From assembly GCF_046298265.1 (NCBI RefSeq), contig NZ_JBKAHK010000003.1, positions 310,001-374,000 of the forward strand: a DNA stretch of 64,000 nucleotides. The letters run 5' to 3'. This stretch comes from Gillisia xinjiangensis. GTDB lineage: Bacteria > Bacteroidota > Bacteroidia > Flavobacteriales > Flavobacteriaceae. A model generated the notes under the pieces. The model was not told the DNA's origin and searched no databases. It saw only the letters and a list, made by a program, of their open reading frames with translations. Below, piece by piece: positions 34,366-43,546 of the stretch (within the stretch, counting starts at the first letter, position 1; the number at the start of each line of letters is the position of its first letter). The translations under genes were made by a program, and so were the position numbers.

Positions 34366-34813
34366 CTTTTAATATATTCAACTTTTCAAGTGCTTTCTCC
34401 GTATGTCCGGAGGCAAACATATTATTAAAACGCATTCTCAAAACACCCTTTTTATCGAATATAAAAGTTTCCCTTCCCGGCAAAAGCCCCAGTAGGGAAG
34501 ATTGCACACCAAAAGCCTTTCTCGCTTCTTTGTTCTTATCTGAAAGAAAAATAAAGGGCAAATTAAATTTAGTAACAAATTTAGAATGTGAAACTTCAGA
34601 ATCTGCACTTATGGCGATAACTTCTGCTCCAAGATCTTTAAAATCCTGATAACTGTCACGAAACTCGCAAGCCTCCTTAGTACATTCCGAAGTGAAATTC
34701 TTCGGATAAAAATAGATCACCGTTGCTTTTTCTCCTTTAAAACTATTCGTATTAAAGGGCCTTTTATCCTTATCCTTCAATATTACAGATGGAACTGTGT
34801 CTCCTCTTTTCAT
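34352..34813 (-). CDS. Peroxiredoxin (BCP/AhpC-TSA type)
   Basis: A 153-residue protein from the ATG at 34813 (MKRGDTVPSV). An in-frame ATG at 34879 would add 22 residues read through the R4 palindrome and is rejected. The peroxidatic Cys lies in NFTSECTKEAC, with a second Cys five residues later as in bacterioferritin comigratory proteins; FYPKNF replaces the usual FYPKD. It reduces hydroperoxides using thioredoxin. It overlaps manA. Confidence 0.88.
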   Translation of the reverse strand: MKRGDTVPSVILKDKDKRPFNTNSFKGEKATVIYFYPKNFTSECTKEACEFRDSYQDFKDLGAEVIAISADSEVSHSKFVTKFNLPFIFLSDKNKEARKAFGVQSSLLGLLPGRETFIFDKKGVLRMRFNNMFASGHTEKALEKLNILKDEEA

Positions 34814-34838
34814 ATGCAGATTTTCATTATTTTTTAAA

Positions 34839-34911
34839 GGTCTCCCGATAGCTATCGGGAGTAATTCGCATACCTTCATCCGTGTTTGTATCGAGTTTCA
34901 GCTATGCTCAT
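34839..34911 (-). repeat. R4 element copy 1 with 20-bp palindrome
   Basis: On the minus strand the element runs ATGAGCATAGCTGAAACTCG ... TATGCGAATTAC and then the perfect palindrome CTCCCGATAGCTATCGGGAG (34842-34861), ending ACC. The same ordered blocks occur at 62510-62603 on the + strand. It ends 25 bases before the peroxiredoxin start codon and lies between queD and that gene. Confidence 0.75.
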
Positions 34912-34925
34912 TTCAAACCCATAAA

Positions 34926-35333
34926 CTATCCATTAAAAGTTACAAAATTTCTTGGTGTTTCATACAATGTAACTGAAAGTTCCAGGTCGATTTTTAATTT
35001 AGGTTTCAATTTATTCCAAATTACAACCGCGATATTTTCTGCAGTAGGATTAAGATACTGAAATTCCTCCACCTCGACATTTAAGTTTTTGTGATCAAAA
35101 GCTGTTTCCACTTCAGAATAGATCAAATCCTTCAACACCTTCATATCCATTACAAATCCGGTTTCAGGATCAATGGTACCGGTAACAGAAACCGTTAACT
35201 CGTAATTATGGCCGTGGAAATTAGGATTGCTGCATTTTCCAAAAACAGCCAGGTTTTTGGCGTCGTCCCAGTCTTTTCTAAATAAGCGGTGCGCTGCATT
35301 AAAATGAGCCTTCCTATGTACGGTTACCTTCAT
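34926..35333 (-). CDS. queD: 6-pyruvoyl-tetrahydropterin synthase family / 6-carboxytetrahydropterin synthase
   Basis: A 135-residue T-fold enzyme. Zinc ligands are His15 (FNAAHRLF) and His40 and His42 (NFHGHNY); the catalytic Cys is in FGKCSNPNFHGH (Cys34); the pterin-anchoring Glu is near YETPRN. It most probably makes 6-carboxytetrahydropterin for queuosine, although no other que gene is adjacent. Its ATG overlaps the idi stop codon (ATGA). Confidence 0.88.
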   Translation of the reverse strand: MKVTVHRKAHFNAAHRLFRKDWDDAKNLAVFGKCSNPNFHGHNYELTVSVTGTIDPETGFVMDMKVLKDLIYSEVETAFDHKNLNVEVEEFQYLNPTAENIAVVIWNKLKPKLKIDLELSVTLYETPRNFVTFNG

Positions 35334-35848
35334 CGTTGTATTGTTTGGTAGTATTTGTCGAAAATTATTTTAAACCATTCGGTATAAATTCCAGGATTGG
35401 TTTGCATATCCTGTGCAACACCTTCCAGGCTCATCCACTTCCAGCTTGCCGCTTCCTCCGGATTTAAATCAGGAATATCATTGTATTTTCCAACGAGAAT
35501 ATGATCGAACTCATGCTCGGTCAATCCATTATCAAAAGGGGCTTTATAAATAAAGGAAATAGTGTCATCAAGTTGAGTAGTAAATCCCATTTCCTCCTGA
35601 AGACGGCGTTTTCCGGCCTCTACATTTGTCTCCCCTTCACGTTGATGACTGCAGCAGGTGTTGGTCCACAACCCCGGGGAATGGTACTTATCCATTGCCC
35701 GCTGCTGAAGCATTAATTCGTTTTTATCATTGAAAACAAATACCGAAAAGGCCCGGTGTAAAAGGCCTTTTTGATGTGCTTCCATTTTGGGCATCAAACC
35801 TATTGGCTCGTCTTTCTGGTTCACCAAAATCACTTTTTCTTCCTGCAT
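35330..35848 (-). CDS. idi: Isopentenyl-diphosphate delta-isomerase, type 1
   Basis: A 172-residue Nudix-fold enzyme. Conserved NTCCSHQREGE (Cys65/66, His68) contains the catalytic cysteine and a metal ligand, and the EEAASWKWMSLE segment matches the second active-site region. It interconverts IPP and DMAPP for isoprenoids such as menaquinone and carotenoids. It is translationally coupled to queD, a pairing without obvious metabolic logic. Confidence 0.93.
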   Translation of the reverse strand: MQEEKVILVNQKDEPIGLMPKMEAHQKGLLHRAFSVFVFNDKNELMLQQRAMDKYHSPGLWTNTCCSHQREGETNVEAGKRRLQEEMGFTTQLDDTISFIYKAPFDNGLTEHEFDHILVGKYNDIPDLNPEEAASWKWMSLEGVAQDMQTNPGIYTEWFKIIFDKYYQTIQR

Positions 35849-36018
35849 TCTCTTTTTTTAATTCAAAAATACAAAATAGGGAAGCCAAATCATAAGAAAA
35901 TAAAGAGGTAGCAGTCTAAAAGCAGGTAGAAATTATTAAAAGCCTCGGGGAATTAAACCCTCTTTGAGGGATTAAAAGCTATTCCAAATTCTATTCAAAT
36001 TTATGCATCAAAAATTTT

Positions 36019-36026
36019 TATCTTTG
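36019..36026 (+). promoter_or_regulatory. -7 promoter box for prfC
   Basis: TATCTTTG, a perfect TAnnTTTG match, 106 bases upstream of the prfC start codon. The -33 element is weak. It implies a 5' leader of about 100 bases. Confidence 0.5.
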
Positions 36027-36131
36027 CACACTTAAATAGGCATTCTGGATGAGTATAAAGGGAAATTAAAAAACTTCTGCTGAAATCAAATCGAAATACA
36101 CAATACCTATAAAAGCACTAAGAATCCACTT

Positions 36132-37718
36132 ATGAAATTTACCGACGAGATCAAACGAAGGAGAACCTTTGGAATTATATCACACCCCGATGCAGGAAAA
36201 ACTACGTTAACCGAAAAACTACTCCTTTTTGGGGGCGCAATTCACGAGGCAGGCGCTGTTAAATCCAATAAGATCAAAAAAGGCGCTACCAGTGACTTTA
36301 TGGAAATTGAACGTCAAAGAGGTATCTCTGTGGCTACTTCGGTGTTGGCATTTGAATATAAAGGAACAAAAATAAATATTCTCGATACTCCGGGACATAA
36401 GGATTTTGCTGAAGACACCTTTAGAACCCTTACCGCAGTAGATAGTGTTATTGTAGTGATTGACGTTGCAAAAGGGGTTGAAGAACAAACAGAAAAGCTT
36501 GTAGAAGTTTGTAGAATGCGGAATATTCCAATGATCGTATTTATAAATAAAATGGACCGGGAAGGAAAAGACGCCTTTGAATTGCTGGATGAAATTGAAC
36601 AAAAACTAAATTTGACCGTTACCCCTTTAAGTTTTCCTATTGGAATGGGTTATGATTTTAAAGGGATCTATAACATCTGGGAACAAAACGTGAATCTTTT
36701 TACCGGAGATCCAAAAAAAGACATTGAAGACACTATAGAGATCAGCGACCTGAGTTCTCCGGAACTTGATAAATTGATAGGTGAGAAATCTGCAGATGAT
36801 TTAAGGGAAGAACTTGAACTTGTTAAGGGGGTTTATCCAAGATTCAACAAAGAAGCTTACCTGGAGGGGAACCTTCAGCCTGTATTTTTCGGATCGGCTT
36901 TAAACAATTTCGGGGTTCGGGAATTACTGGACTGTTTTGTAGCCATCGCTCCTACTCCGAGGCCTAAAGATAGTGACAGTAGAAATGTAAAGCCAGATGA
37001 AAAGGAATTTTCGGGATTTGTTTTTAAGATCCATGCCAATATGGATCCTAAACACCGGGACAGACTCGCTTTTATAAAGGTAGTATCCGGAACCTTTGAA
37101 CGAAACAAGAATTATTACCACGTACGGCTAGGTAAAAATCTTAAATTTTCAAGTCCGAATGCTTTTTTTGCTGAAAAAAAAGAAATTGTGGATATTTCCT
37201 ATCCCGGCGACATTGTAGGGTTACACGATACCGGGAATTTTAAGATTGGTGATACTTTAACTGAAGGAGAAATCCTCAATTACAAAGGAGTACCAAGCTT
37301 CTCTCCCGAACATTTCAGGTATATCAACAATGCCGATCCAATGAAAACCAAGCAACTTGATAAAGGTGTAGATCAATTGATGGATGAAGGGGTTGCACAG
37401 TTATTCACCCTGGAACTCAACAACAGAAAGGTAATTGGAACCGTAGGAGCTTTACAGTTTGAGGTTATACAGTATCGATTGGAACACGAATACGGAGCAA
37501 AGTGTACCTATGAAAACCTGAATGTCCACAAAGCAACCTGGGTGGAGGCCAAAGACATAAAAAGCGAAGAGTTTAAGGAATTTAAACGAGTAAAAGCAAA
37601 ATACCTGGCGCACGATAAACGTGGCCAACTGGTTTTCTTTGCCGATTCCCAGTTTTCACTTCAAATGACTCAACAAAAATACCCGAACATTAAGTTTCAC
37701 TTTACATCAGAATTTTAA
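36132..37718 (+). CDS. prfC: Peptide chain release factor 3
   Basis: A 528-residue translational GTPase of normal RF3 length. G motifs are SHPDAGKTTLTEKLLL (P-loop), a switch region with RGISV, DTPGHKDF and NKMDREGKD. The RF3-specific domains follow (FKIHANMDPKHRDRLAF..., EHFRYINNADPMK). It recycles RF1/RF2 after peptide release. It is monocistronic and followed by repeat R2 copy 2. Confidence 0.95.
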   Translation: MKFTDEIKRRRTFGIISHPDAGKTTLTEKLLLFGGAIHEAGAVKSNKIKKGATSDFMEIERQRGISVATSVLAFEYKGTKINILDTPGHKDFAEDTFRTLTAVDSVIVVIDVAKGVEEQTEKLVEVCRMRNIPMIVFINKMDREGKDAFELLDEIEQKLNLTVTPLSFPIGMGYDFKGIYNIWEQNVNLFTGDPKKDIEDTIEISDLSSPELDKLIGEKSADDLREELELVKGVYPRFNKEAYLEGNLQPVFFGSALNNFGVRELLDCFVAIAPTPRPKDSDSRNVKPDEKEFSGFVFKIHANMDPKHRDRLAFIKVVSGTFERNKNYYHVRLGKNLKFSSPNAFFAEKKEIVDISYPGDIVGLHDTGNFKIGDTLTEGEILNYKGVPSFSPEHFRYINNADPMKTKQLDKGVDQLMDEGVAQLFTLELNNRKVIGTVGALQFEVIQYRLEHEYGAKCTYENLNVHKATWVEAKDIKSEEFKEFKRVKAKYLAHDKRGQLVFFADSQFSLQMTQQKYPNIKFHFTSEF

Positions 37719-37774
37719 GAAATCAGAAAAACGGAGAAATTTGAAATTGAAGTTCTTCTTACTTTAATTTCTTT

Positions 37775-38072
37775 GGTTATGTTTTAGAACATTATGGATG
37801 ATTTTATAAATCTCAATTAAAAAATGCCGTTTTGCTTCCTATCTTTTTAACCACTAAGCACACCAAGAAAAAAAAACGCCGAGGGCGCATAGAAAAAAAA
37901 TGATGACTGAAAATAAATCAACCAGTTAAATATTGAATTGGAAATTAGAAAGGTGCTATTTGACAGAAGTACCGAATGGAATGGCAAAACTCTGTGATCT
38001 TTGCGGCCACTTTGTGCCCTTTGCGCCCTTTGTTTGAAGTAAGAACCTTTCAACAATTTCCTATATCAAAAC
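37775..38072 (-). repeat. R2 element copy 2
   Basis: The element begins GGTTATGTTTTAGAACATTA near 37779 and ends ATATCAAAACC near 38072. On the minus strand it reproduces the block order of 3587-3906: CACAAAG-rich segment, CCATTCCATTCGG, TTAGTGGTTAAAAAG and AAAATCATCCATAATGTTC. The start GGTTATGT...ATTATGGA is also the start of R3, so R2 and R3 are probably length variants of one family. It fills most of the 388-base gap between prfC and the GNAT gene. Confidence 0.78.
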
Positions 38073-38106
38073 CATTTCTTAATGGTTCCCGAAAAAAATA
38101 AGTTTT

Positions 38107-38568
38107 TTATTCCGAAGGAATGAGGGCTTTTTCAAAGCACAGGCTTTCTTCCATTCCTGCGTATTGGCCATAATTAGGAATTATTTTGTACCCATTCTTT
38201 TTATAGAGTTTGATAGCATCCGACTGTCTTATTCCCGTTTCCAGAATACACTTCTTAAAAGAAAGTTTTGCCGCCCACAATTCCAGTTCGTTTAAGATTA
38301 AAGAAGCTAATCCCTTTCCTCTGCTTTCAGGCATTACGAACATACGCTTTACCTCTGCAATACCCAACTCATATTCTTTGATAGCCCCGCAACCCACGGG
38401 CAGGTCATCCTGGTATAGAATAATAAAATTTTTGATCCTGTCCAGTTTATTGAACTGGTCATAAAAAGCATGATCATCACCATCGGTCACTGCAAGTTCC
38501 TCATCAAGCTGTTTTACCAATAAGGGAAGATCGGGATCTTCAGAATTTGTTCTTTTTAATAGTATCAC
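38107..38568 (-). CDS. GNAT-family N-acetyltransferase
   Basis: A 153-residue protein with the GNAT core: VKRMFVMPESRGKGLASLILNELE contains the acetyl-CoA pyrophosphate-binding Q/RxxGxG/A pattern, followed by a LETGIRQSDAIKLYKKNGYK motif. Substrate unknown; the spacing and C-terminus resemble small amino-acid or small-molecule acetylases. Confidence 0.85.
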   Translation of the reverse strand: MILLKRTNSEDPDLPLLVKQLDEELAVTDGDDHAFYDQFNKLDRIKNFIILYQDDLPVGCGAIKEYELGIAEVKRMFVMPESRGKGLASLILNELELWAAKLSFKKCILETGIRQSDAIKLYKKNGYKIIPNYGQYAGMEESLCFEKALIPSE

Positions 38569-38600
38569 TTTCTTCTATGCCAGTGCAATTATTATTCAAT

Positions 38601-38631
38601 ACAAAACCCAAAGCTTTCACTCCGGGTTTGT
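38601..38631 (-). terminator. Probable terminator after the DUF3467 gene
   Basis: On the minus strand ACAAACCC pairs with GGGTTTTGT around a 14-base loop, a few bases past the stop codon; the T tract is short. Confidence 0.5.
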
Positions 38632-38635
38632 CATT

Positions 38636-38950
38636 TTATGCCTGGCCGGTAGGGCCAAAATTAAGAGGAATTGGAGGTTGCTCGTAATCCTTTATCTCAC
38701 CGTGGGCTTTTTCAAACCTATGCACATTATCGCCCAATGCCTTCAAAAGCCTTTTAGCGTGTTGCGGAGTTAAGATTATTCTGGATTTCACTTTACTTTT
38801 AGGAGTTCCCGGCATAATACTCACAAAATCTACCACAAATTCTGAAACCGAATGGTTGATAATTGCAAGATTGGAATAGGTTCCTTCTGCAACCTTCTCG
38901 TCAAGCTCTATGTTGATTTGCCCCTTTTTGGGTTTTTTATCTTCGCTCAT
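38636..38950 (-). CDS. DUF3467-containing small protein
   Basis: A 104-residue acidic protein with a beta-rich core (INIELDEKVAEGTYSNLAIINHSVSEFVVDFVSIMPGTPKSKVKSRIILTPQHAKRLLKAL), the DUF3467 signature, ending in a proline-rich tail. Function unknown. It is consistently near rpoC in Flavobacteria as far as I recall. Here it lies 212 bases beyond rpoC on the same strand, past the rpoC terminator. Confidence 0.82.
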   Translation of the reverse strand: MSEDKKPKKGQINIELDEKVAEGTYSNLAIINHSVSEFVVDFVSIMPGTPKSKVKSRIILTPQHAKRLLKALGDNVHRFEKAHGEIKDYEQPPIPLNFGPTGQA

Positions 38951-39092
38951 TTATTTTTTAATTTTTGTCCCTGCATTGGGTTTAATTCTTCGATGCCATC
39001 CCTTTTTGACAGGATTTCATCGAAATTTCTAATATTTCTTTCTATGAAACACCTCTGGAGCCTGCTCCAAAAAAATGATCATTTAAAAGTAC

Positions 39093-39127
39093 AAAAAAAT
39101 CCCGTCCCATTTAATAGGGACGGGATT
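39093..39127 (-). terminator. Intrinsic terminator of the rpoBC operon
   Basis: On the minus strand AATCCCGTCCC pairs perfectly with GGGACGGGATT around an 8-base loop, followed by T7. It lies 36 bases past the rpoC stop codon. Confidence 0.93.
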
Positions 39128-39162
39128 AAAACTATTTCAATAACCGGTAAACCGGAATCTCG

Positions 39163-42100
39163 TTAATTGTAATTAACTTCTTGTTTTCTTTCTTTCATTT
39201 CCTCGAAATCCTCTTTAGAACCAACGATAATATTGTCATATTCACGCATTCCGGTTCCTGCAGGAATCTTATGTCCAACAATCACATTTTCTTTAAGACC
39301 TTCAAGATCATCAATTTTTCCGCTTACAGCGGCTTCATTAAGAACCTTTGTAGTTTCCTGGAAGGACGCTGCAGAGATAAAGGATTTAGTTTGTAGCGAA
39401 GCTCTTGTAATACCCTGAAGTATTGGCGTAGCCGTTGCAGAAATCGCTTCTCTTGCCGTTGCAAGTTCTTTATCTTCCCTTCGTAAGGAAGAATTCTCAT
39501 CTCTCAACTCACGGATACTAACAATTTGTCCCGGTTTAAGATTTGAAGAATCTCCGGCGCTTTCAACTACCTTCATTCCAAAAATATTATCATTTTCTTC
39601 GATAAAGTCAGCTTTATGGATCAATTGATTTTCAAGGAAAATAGTATCTCCCGGATCTACAATACGAACCTTACGCATCATTTGACGAACAACAACTTCA
39701 AAGTGCTTATCATTGATTTTCACACCCTGTAATCTATAAACCTCCTGAACCTCATTCACAAGATACTGTTGTACCGCGTTTGGTCCTTTGATGCTCAAGA
39801 TATCTTCTGGCGTTATAGAACCATCAGATAATGGCATTCCGGCGCGTATATAATCGTTTTCCTGAACAAGGATCTGGTTTGAAAGTTTTACAAGATACTT
39901 TTTAACTTCTCCTAATTTAGATTCAACGATGATCTCACGGTTTCCTCTTTTGATCTTTCCGAAGGAAATAACACCGTCAATCTCACTTACTACAGCAGGA
40001 TTTGATGGGTTACGCGCTTCAAACAATTCAGTTACCCGAGGCAAACCTCCAGTAATATCACCTGCTTTAGATGATCTACGTGGGATCTTCACCAAAATTT
40101 TACCAACCTTGATCTTCTCGTCTTTGTCTACCATAAGGTGAGCTCCAACGGGAAGGTTATAAGATCGAATCACTTCGTCTTTTTTACCAAGGATCAATAA
40201 AGTAGGGATTACCTTCTTGTTCTTGGATTCAGAAATAACTTTTTCCTGGAATCCTGTTTGCTCATCTATTTCTACCTGGTACGTAATACCCTGATCAATA
40301 TTTTCATATTTGATCTTACCGGCAAATTCTGAAATAATCACACCGTTATAAGGATCCCACTGGCAGATGATATCATCACGTTTAACAGTATCCCCATCGT
40401 TGATAAAGATTTGCGAACCGTATGGAATGTTACTGGTAGTCATTACCACTCCCGATTTCTTATCTTTAATCTTCAATTCTGAAGTTCTTGAGATCACAAT
40501 ATCGGTTATAGTTCCATCCGGTCCTTCTCCTTTAACCACTTTAAGATCTTCAATCTCTGCAACACCACCAACTTTGGCGATTAATTTATTTTCTTCGGAA
40601 ACGTTTCCTGCAATACCACCTACGTGGAAGGTACGAAGTGTAAGCTGAGTCCCCGGTTCCCCGATTGACTGCGCTGCAACAACTCCTACTGCTTCCCCAC
40701 GTTGCACCAGCTTATCTGTTGCAAGGTTACGGCCATAACATTTCACACAAATACCCTTTTTAGCTTCGCAGGTAAGTGCAGATCGCACTTCTACGCTTTC
40801 AATAGGGGCGTTTTCAATTTTAGTGACAACTGCTTCCAGAATCTCCTCTCCAGATTTAACCAATAACTCTTCAGTTATAGGATTGTAAACATCATTTAGT
40901 GAAATTCGTCCTAAAATACGTTCTCCAAGAGATTCAACGATCTCATCATTCTTTTTAAGCGGAGATACTTCCACACCACGTAATGTTCCACAGTCTTCCT
41001 GGTTTACAATTACATCCTGAGAAACATCTACCAACCTACGGGTTAAGTACCCGGCATCAGCAGTTTTTAGTGCGGTATCGGCAAGACCTTTACGAGCACC
41101 GTGCGTAGAGATAAAGTATTCAAGAATTGAAAGACCTTCCTTAAAGTTGGAAAGGATTGGGTTTTCAATAATTTCACCTCCTCCGGTACTGGATTTTTTA
41201 GGCTTGGCCATCAATCCACGCATTCCGGTTAACTGACGGATTTGTTCTTTGGAACCACGCGCACCGGAATCAAGCATCATATACACAGAGTTGAATCCCT
41301 GGTTATCCTCACGAATACGCTTCATAGCCAATTCGGTTAGACCGGCATTGGTAGAAGTCCAGATATCAATAACCTGGTTGTAACGTTCGTTGTTGGTGAT
41401 AAGACCCATGTTATAGTTTCCTATAATTCCTTCAACCTGTTCATTGGCATCAGCAATCATAGCTCCTTTTTCTTCAGGGATAATAATATCACCTAAACTA
41501 AAGGACAGTCCACCGGTATAAGCAAATTTGTAACCCAGATCCTTTATGTTATCAAGGAACGCAGCAGTTTCTGCAACACTGGTTGCTTTTAATACTTGTC
41601 CAATAATATCACGAAGCGATTTTTTGGTCAATACTTCATTTATAAAACCAGCTTGCTCCGGAACACTTTCGTTAAATAAAACTCTTCCAACAGTGGTTTC
41701 AATAATTTGATTTACCAGTTCACCTTCCGCATTGAAATCTTTCGCTCTAATCTTAATTACCGCATTTAGGGCAACTTGCTTTTCATTATAAGCGATTACA
41801 ACCTCTTCTGCAGAATAAAAAGTAAGGCCTTCACCTTTAATTTTTATATCTCCTTCAGAAACCCTTGGTTTGGTCATATAATAAAGACCAAGCACCATAT
41901 CCTGAGATGGAACCGTGATTGGGGAACCATTTGCAGGGTTTAGAATATTATGAGAACCTAACATTAACAACTGAGCTTCCAGAATTGCCTCTGGCCCAAG
42001 TGGCAAGTGAACAGCCATTTGATCCCCATCGAAATCGGCGTTGAATGCAGTACACGCAAGTGGGTGTAACTGGATTGCCTTCCCTTCAATAAGTTTTGGC

Positions 42101-43464
42101 TGAAATGCCTGAATCCCTAAACGGTGAAGGGTTGGAGCTCTGTTAAGCAATACAGGATGTCCTTTAAGAACATTCTCTAAAATATCCCATACTACCGGTT
42201 CTTTTTTGTCTATTATCTTTTTTGCCGATTTTACTGTTTTCACAATCCCTCTTTCAATCAGTTTCCTGATTACAAAAGGTTTGTAAAGCTCGGCTGCCAT
42301 ATCTTTTGGGATACCACATTCGAACATTTTCAATTCCGGTCCTACAACAATTACCGAACGTGCTGAATAATCCACACGTTTTCCAAGCAGGTTTTGACGG
42401 AAACGCCCTTGTTTTCCTTTTAAGGAATCGGAAAGGGATTTCAACGGTCTGTTGGAATCGGTTTTAACAGCAGATGATTTTCTTGTGTTATCAAAAAGTG
42501 AATCTACTGATTCCTGAAGCATACGTTTTTCATTACGCAAAATCACTTCCGGAGCTTTTATTTCTACCAATCTTTTTAAACGGTTGTTACGAATAATTAC
42601 CCTTCTGTAAAGATCATTTAAATCGGAAGTTGCGAAACGTCCACCATCCAATGGCACCAAAGGTCTAAGTTCCGGCGGAATGATTGGAATTACTTTCATA
42701 ATCATCCATTCAGGTCGGTTCTCACGGTTTTTGTTGGAATCGCGAAGTGCTTCAACTACCTGTAATCTTTTTAAAGCTTCGGTTTTACGTTGTTTGGAAG
42801 TTTCGTGGTTTGCTTTGTGTCTTAAATCGTAAGAAAGTTGATTAAGATCTATTCTTTTTAAAAGTTCGATAAGACATTCGGCACCCATCTTTGCGATGAA
42901 CTTATTTGGATCGCTATCTTCCAGGTATAGGTTTTCCTGCGGAAGCGTATCAAGGATATCAAGATATTCCTCTTCAGTTAAGAAGTCCAATCTTTTAAGT
43001 TGTTCTCCTTCTGCATTTTTTGCAATACCCGCCTGTATTACTACATAACGTTCATAATAGATAATCATGTCCAGTTTCTTGGACGGAAGACCTAATAAAT
43101 ACCCAATTTTATTAGGTAAAGAACGGAAATACCAGATATGTGCAACCGGAACTACCAAATTGATATGCCCCACACGGTCACGACGCACCTTTTTCTCGGT
43201 AACCTCTACCCCACAACGATCACATACAATTCCCTTGTAACGAATTCTTTTATATTTACCACAGGCACATTCGTAATCCTTTACAGGACCAAAAATACGC
43301 TCACAGAATAAACCGTCACGCTCTGGTTTGTGTGTACGGTAGTTAATAGTTTCAGGTTTAAGCACTTCCCCACGAGACTCTGCCAAAATGGACTCGGGTG
43401 AAGCTAAACCTATAGAGATCTTGTTAAATCTCTTTTCTGTAGTATGTTCATTATTTCTAGCCAT
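39163..43464 (-). CDS. rpoC: DNA-directed RNA polymerase subunit beta'
   Basis: 1433 residues from the ATG at 43464 (MARNNEHTTEKRFNKISIGL); a longer open frame to 43530 runs through an intergenic hairpin and is rejected. The N-terminal zinc site CACGKYKRIRYKGIVCDRCG, the catalytic NADFDGDQMAVH with three Mg-binding Asp, the bridge-helix/trigger-loop region and the second zinc site (CEAKKGICVKCYGRN) are all present. It is the last gene of the operon and ends at a strong terminator. Confidence 0.98.
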   Translation of the reverse strand: MARNNEHTTEKRFNKISIGLASPESILAESRGEVLKPETINYRTHKPERDGLFCERIFGPVKDYECACGKYKRIRYKGIVCDRCGVEVTEKKVRRDRVGHINLVVPVAHIWYFRSLPNKIGYLLGLPSKKLDMIIYYERYVVIQAGIAKNAEGEQLKRLDFLTEEEYLDILDTLPQENLYLEDSDPNKFIAKMGAECLIELLKRIDLNQLSYDLRHKANHETSKQRKTEALKRLQVVEALRDSNKNRENRPEWMIMKVIPIIPPELRPLVPLDGGRFATSDLNDLYRRVIIRNNRLKRLVEIKAPEVILRNEKRMLQESVDSLFDNTRKSSAVKTDSNRPLKSLSDSLKGKQGRFRQNLLGKRVDYSARSVIVVGPELKMFECGIPKDMAAELYKPFVIRKLIERGIVKTVKSAKKIIDKKEPVVWDILENVLKGHPVLLNRAPTLHRLGIQAFQPKLIEGKAIQLHPLACTAFNADFDGDQMAVHLPLGPEAILEAQLLMLGSHNILNPANGSPITVPSQDMVLGLYYMTKPRVSEGDIKIKGEGLTFYSAEEVVIAYNEKQVALNAVIKIRAKDFNAEGELVNQIIETTVGRVLFNESVPEQAGFINEVLTKKSLRDIIGQVLKATSVAETAAFLDNIKDLGYKFAYTGGLSFSLGDIIIPEEKGAMIADANEQVEGIIGNYNMGLITNNERYNQVIDIWTSTNAGLTELAMKRIREDNQGFNSVYMMLDSGARGSKEQIRQLTGMRGLMAKPKKSSTGGGEIIENPILSNFKEGLSILEYFISTHGARKGLADTALKTADAGYLTRRLVDVSQDVIVNQEDCGTLRGVEVSPLKKNDEIVESLGERILGRISLNDVYNPITEELLVKSGEEILEAVVTKIENAPIESVEVRSALTCEAKKGICVKCYGRNLATDKLVQRGEAVGVVAAQSIGEPGTQLTLRTFHVGGIAGNVSEENKLIAKVGGVAEIEDLKVVKGEGPDGTITDIVISRTSELKIKDKKSGVVMTTSNIPYGSQIFINDGDTVKRDDIICQWDPYNGVIISEFAGKIKYENIDQGITYQVEIDEQTGFQEKVISESKNKKVIPTLLILGKKDEVIRSYNLPVGAHLMVDKDEKIKVGKILVKIPRRSSKAGDITGGLPRVTELFEARNPSNPAVVSEIDGVISFGKIKRGNREIIVESKLGEVKKYLVKLSNQILVQENDYIRAGMPLSDGSITPEDILSIKGPNAVQQYLVNEVQEVYRLQGVKINDKHFEVVVRQMMRKVRIVDPGDTIFLENQLIHKADFIEENDNIFGMKVVESAGDSSNLKPGQIVSIRELRDENSSLRREDKELATAREAISATATPILQGITRASLQTKSFISAASFQETTKVLNEAAVSGKIDDLEGLKENVIVGHKIPAGTGMREYDNIIVGSKEDFEEMKERKQEVNYN

Positions 43465-43506
43465 AATAAGTGCTGCTATATAATTATTGTGAAAATCCTG
43501 CTTTTT

Positions 43507-43534
43507 AAAGTTGGGCAAACGAGTGCCCAACTTT
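43507..43534 (-). other. Perfect 11-bp stem-loop between rpoB and rpoC
   Basis: AAAGTTGGGCA pairs exactly with TGCCCAACTTT around a 6-base loop. There is no T tract after it on the minus strand, so simple termination is unlikely; RNA processing or stability control is possible. Confidence 0.7.
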
Positions 43535-43546
43535 AATGGCAGTAAT

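Noticed and set aside
34814..34879. 22-residue N-terminal extension of the peroxiredoxin
   Set aside because: The added residues are translation of the R4 palindrome; the family starts at MKRGDTVPSV.
39181..43450. Several plus-strand open frames of 60-90 codons opposite rpoC
   Set aside because: Antisense shadows of a strongly conserved gene, with no start context or known domains.
43465..43530. 22-residue N-terminal extension of RpoC
   Set aside because: It reads through the perfect stem-loop between rpoB and rpoC; Bacteroidota RpoC proteins begin at MAR.
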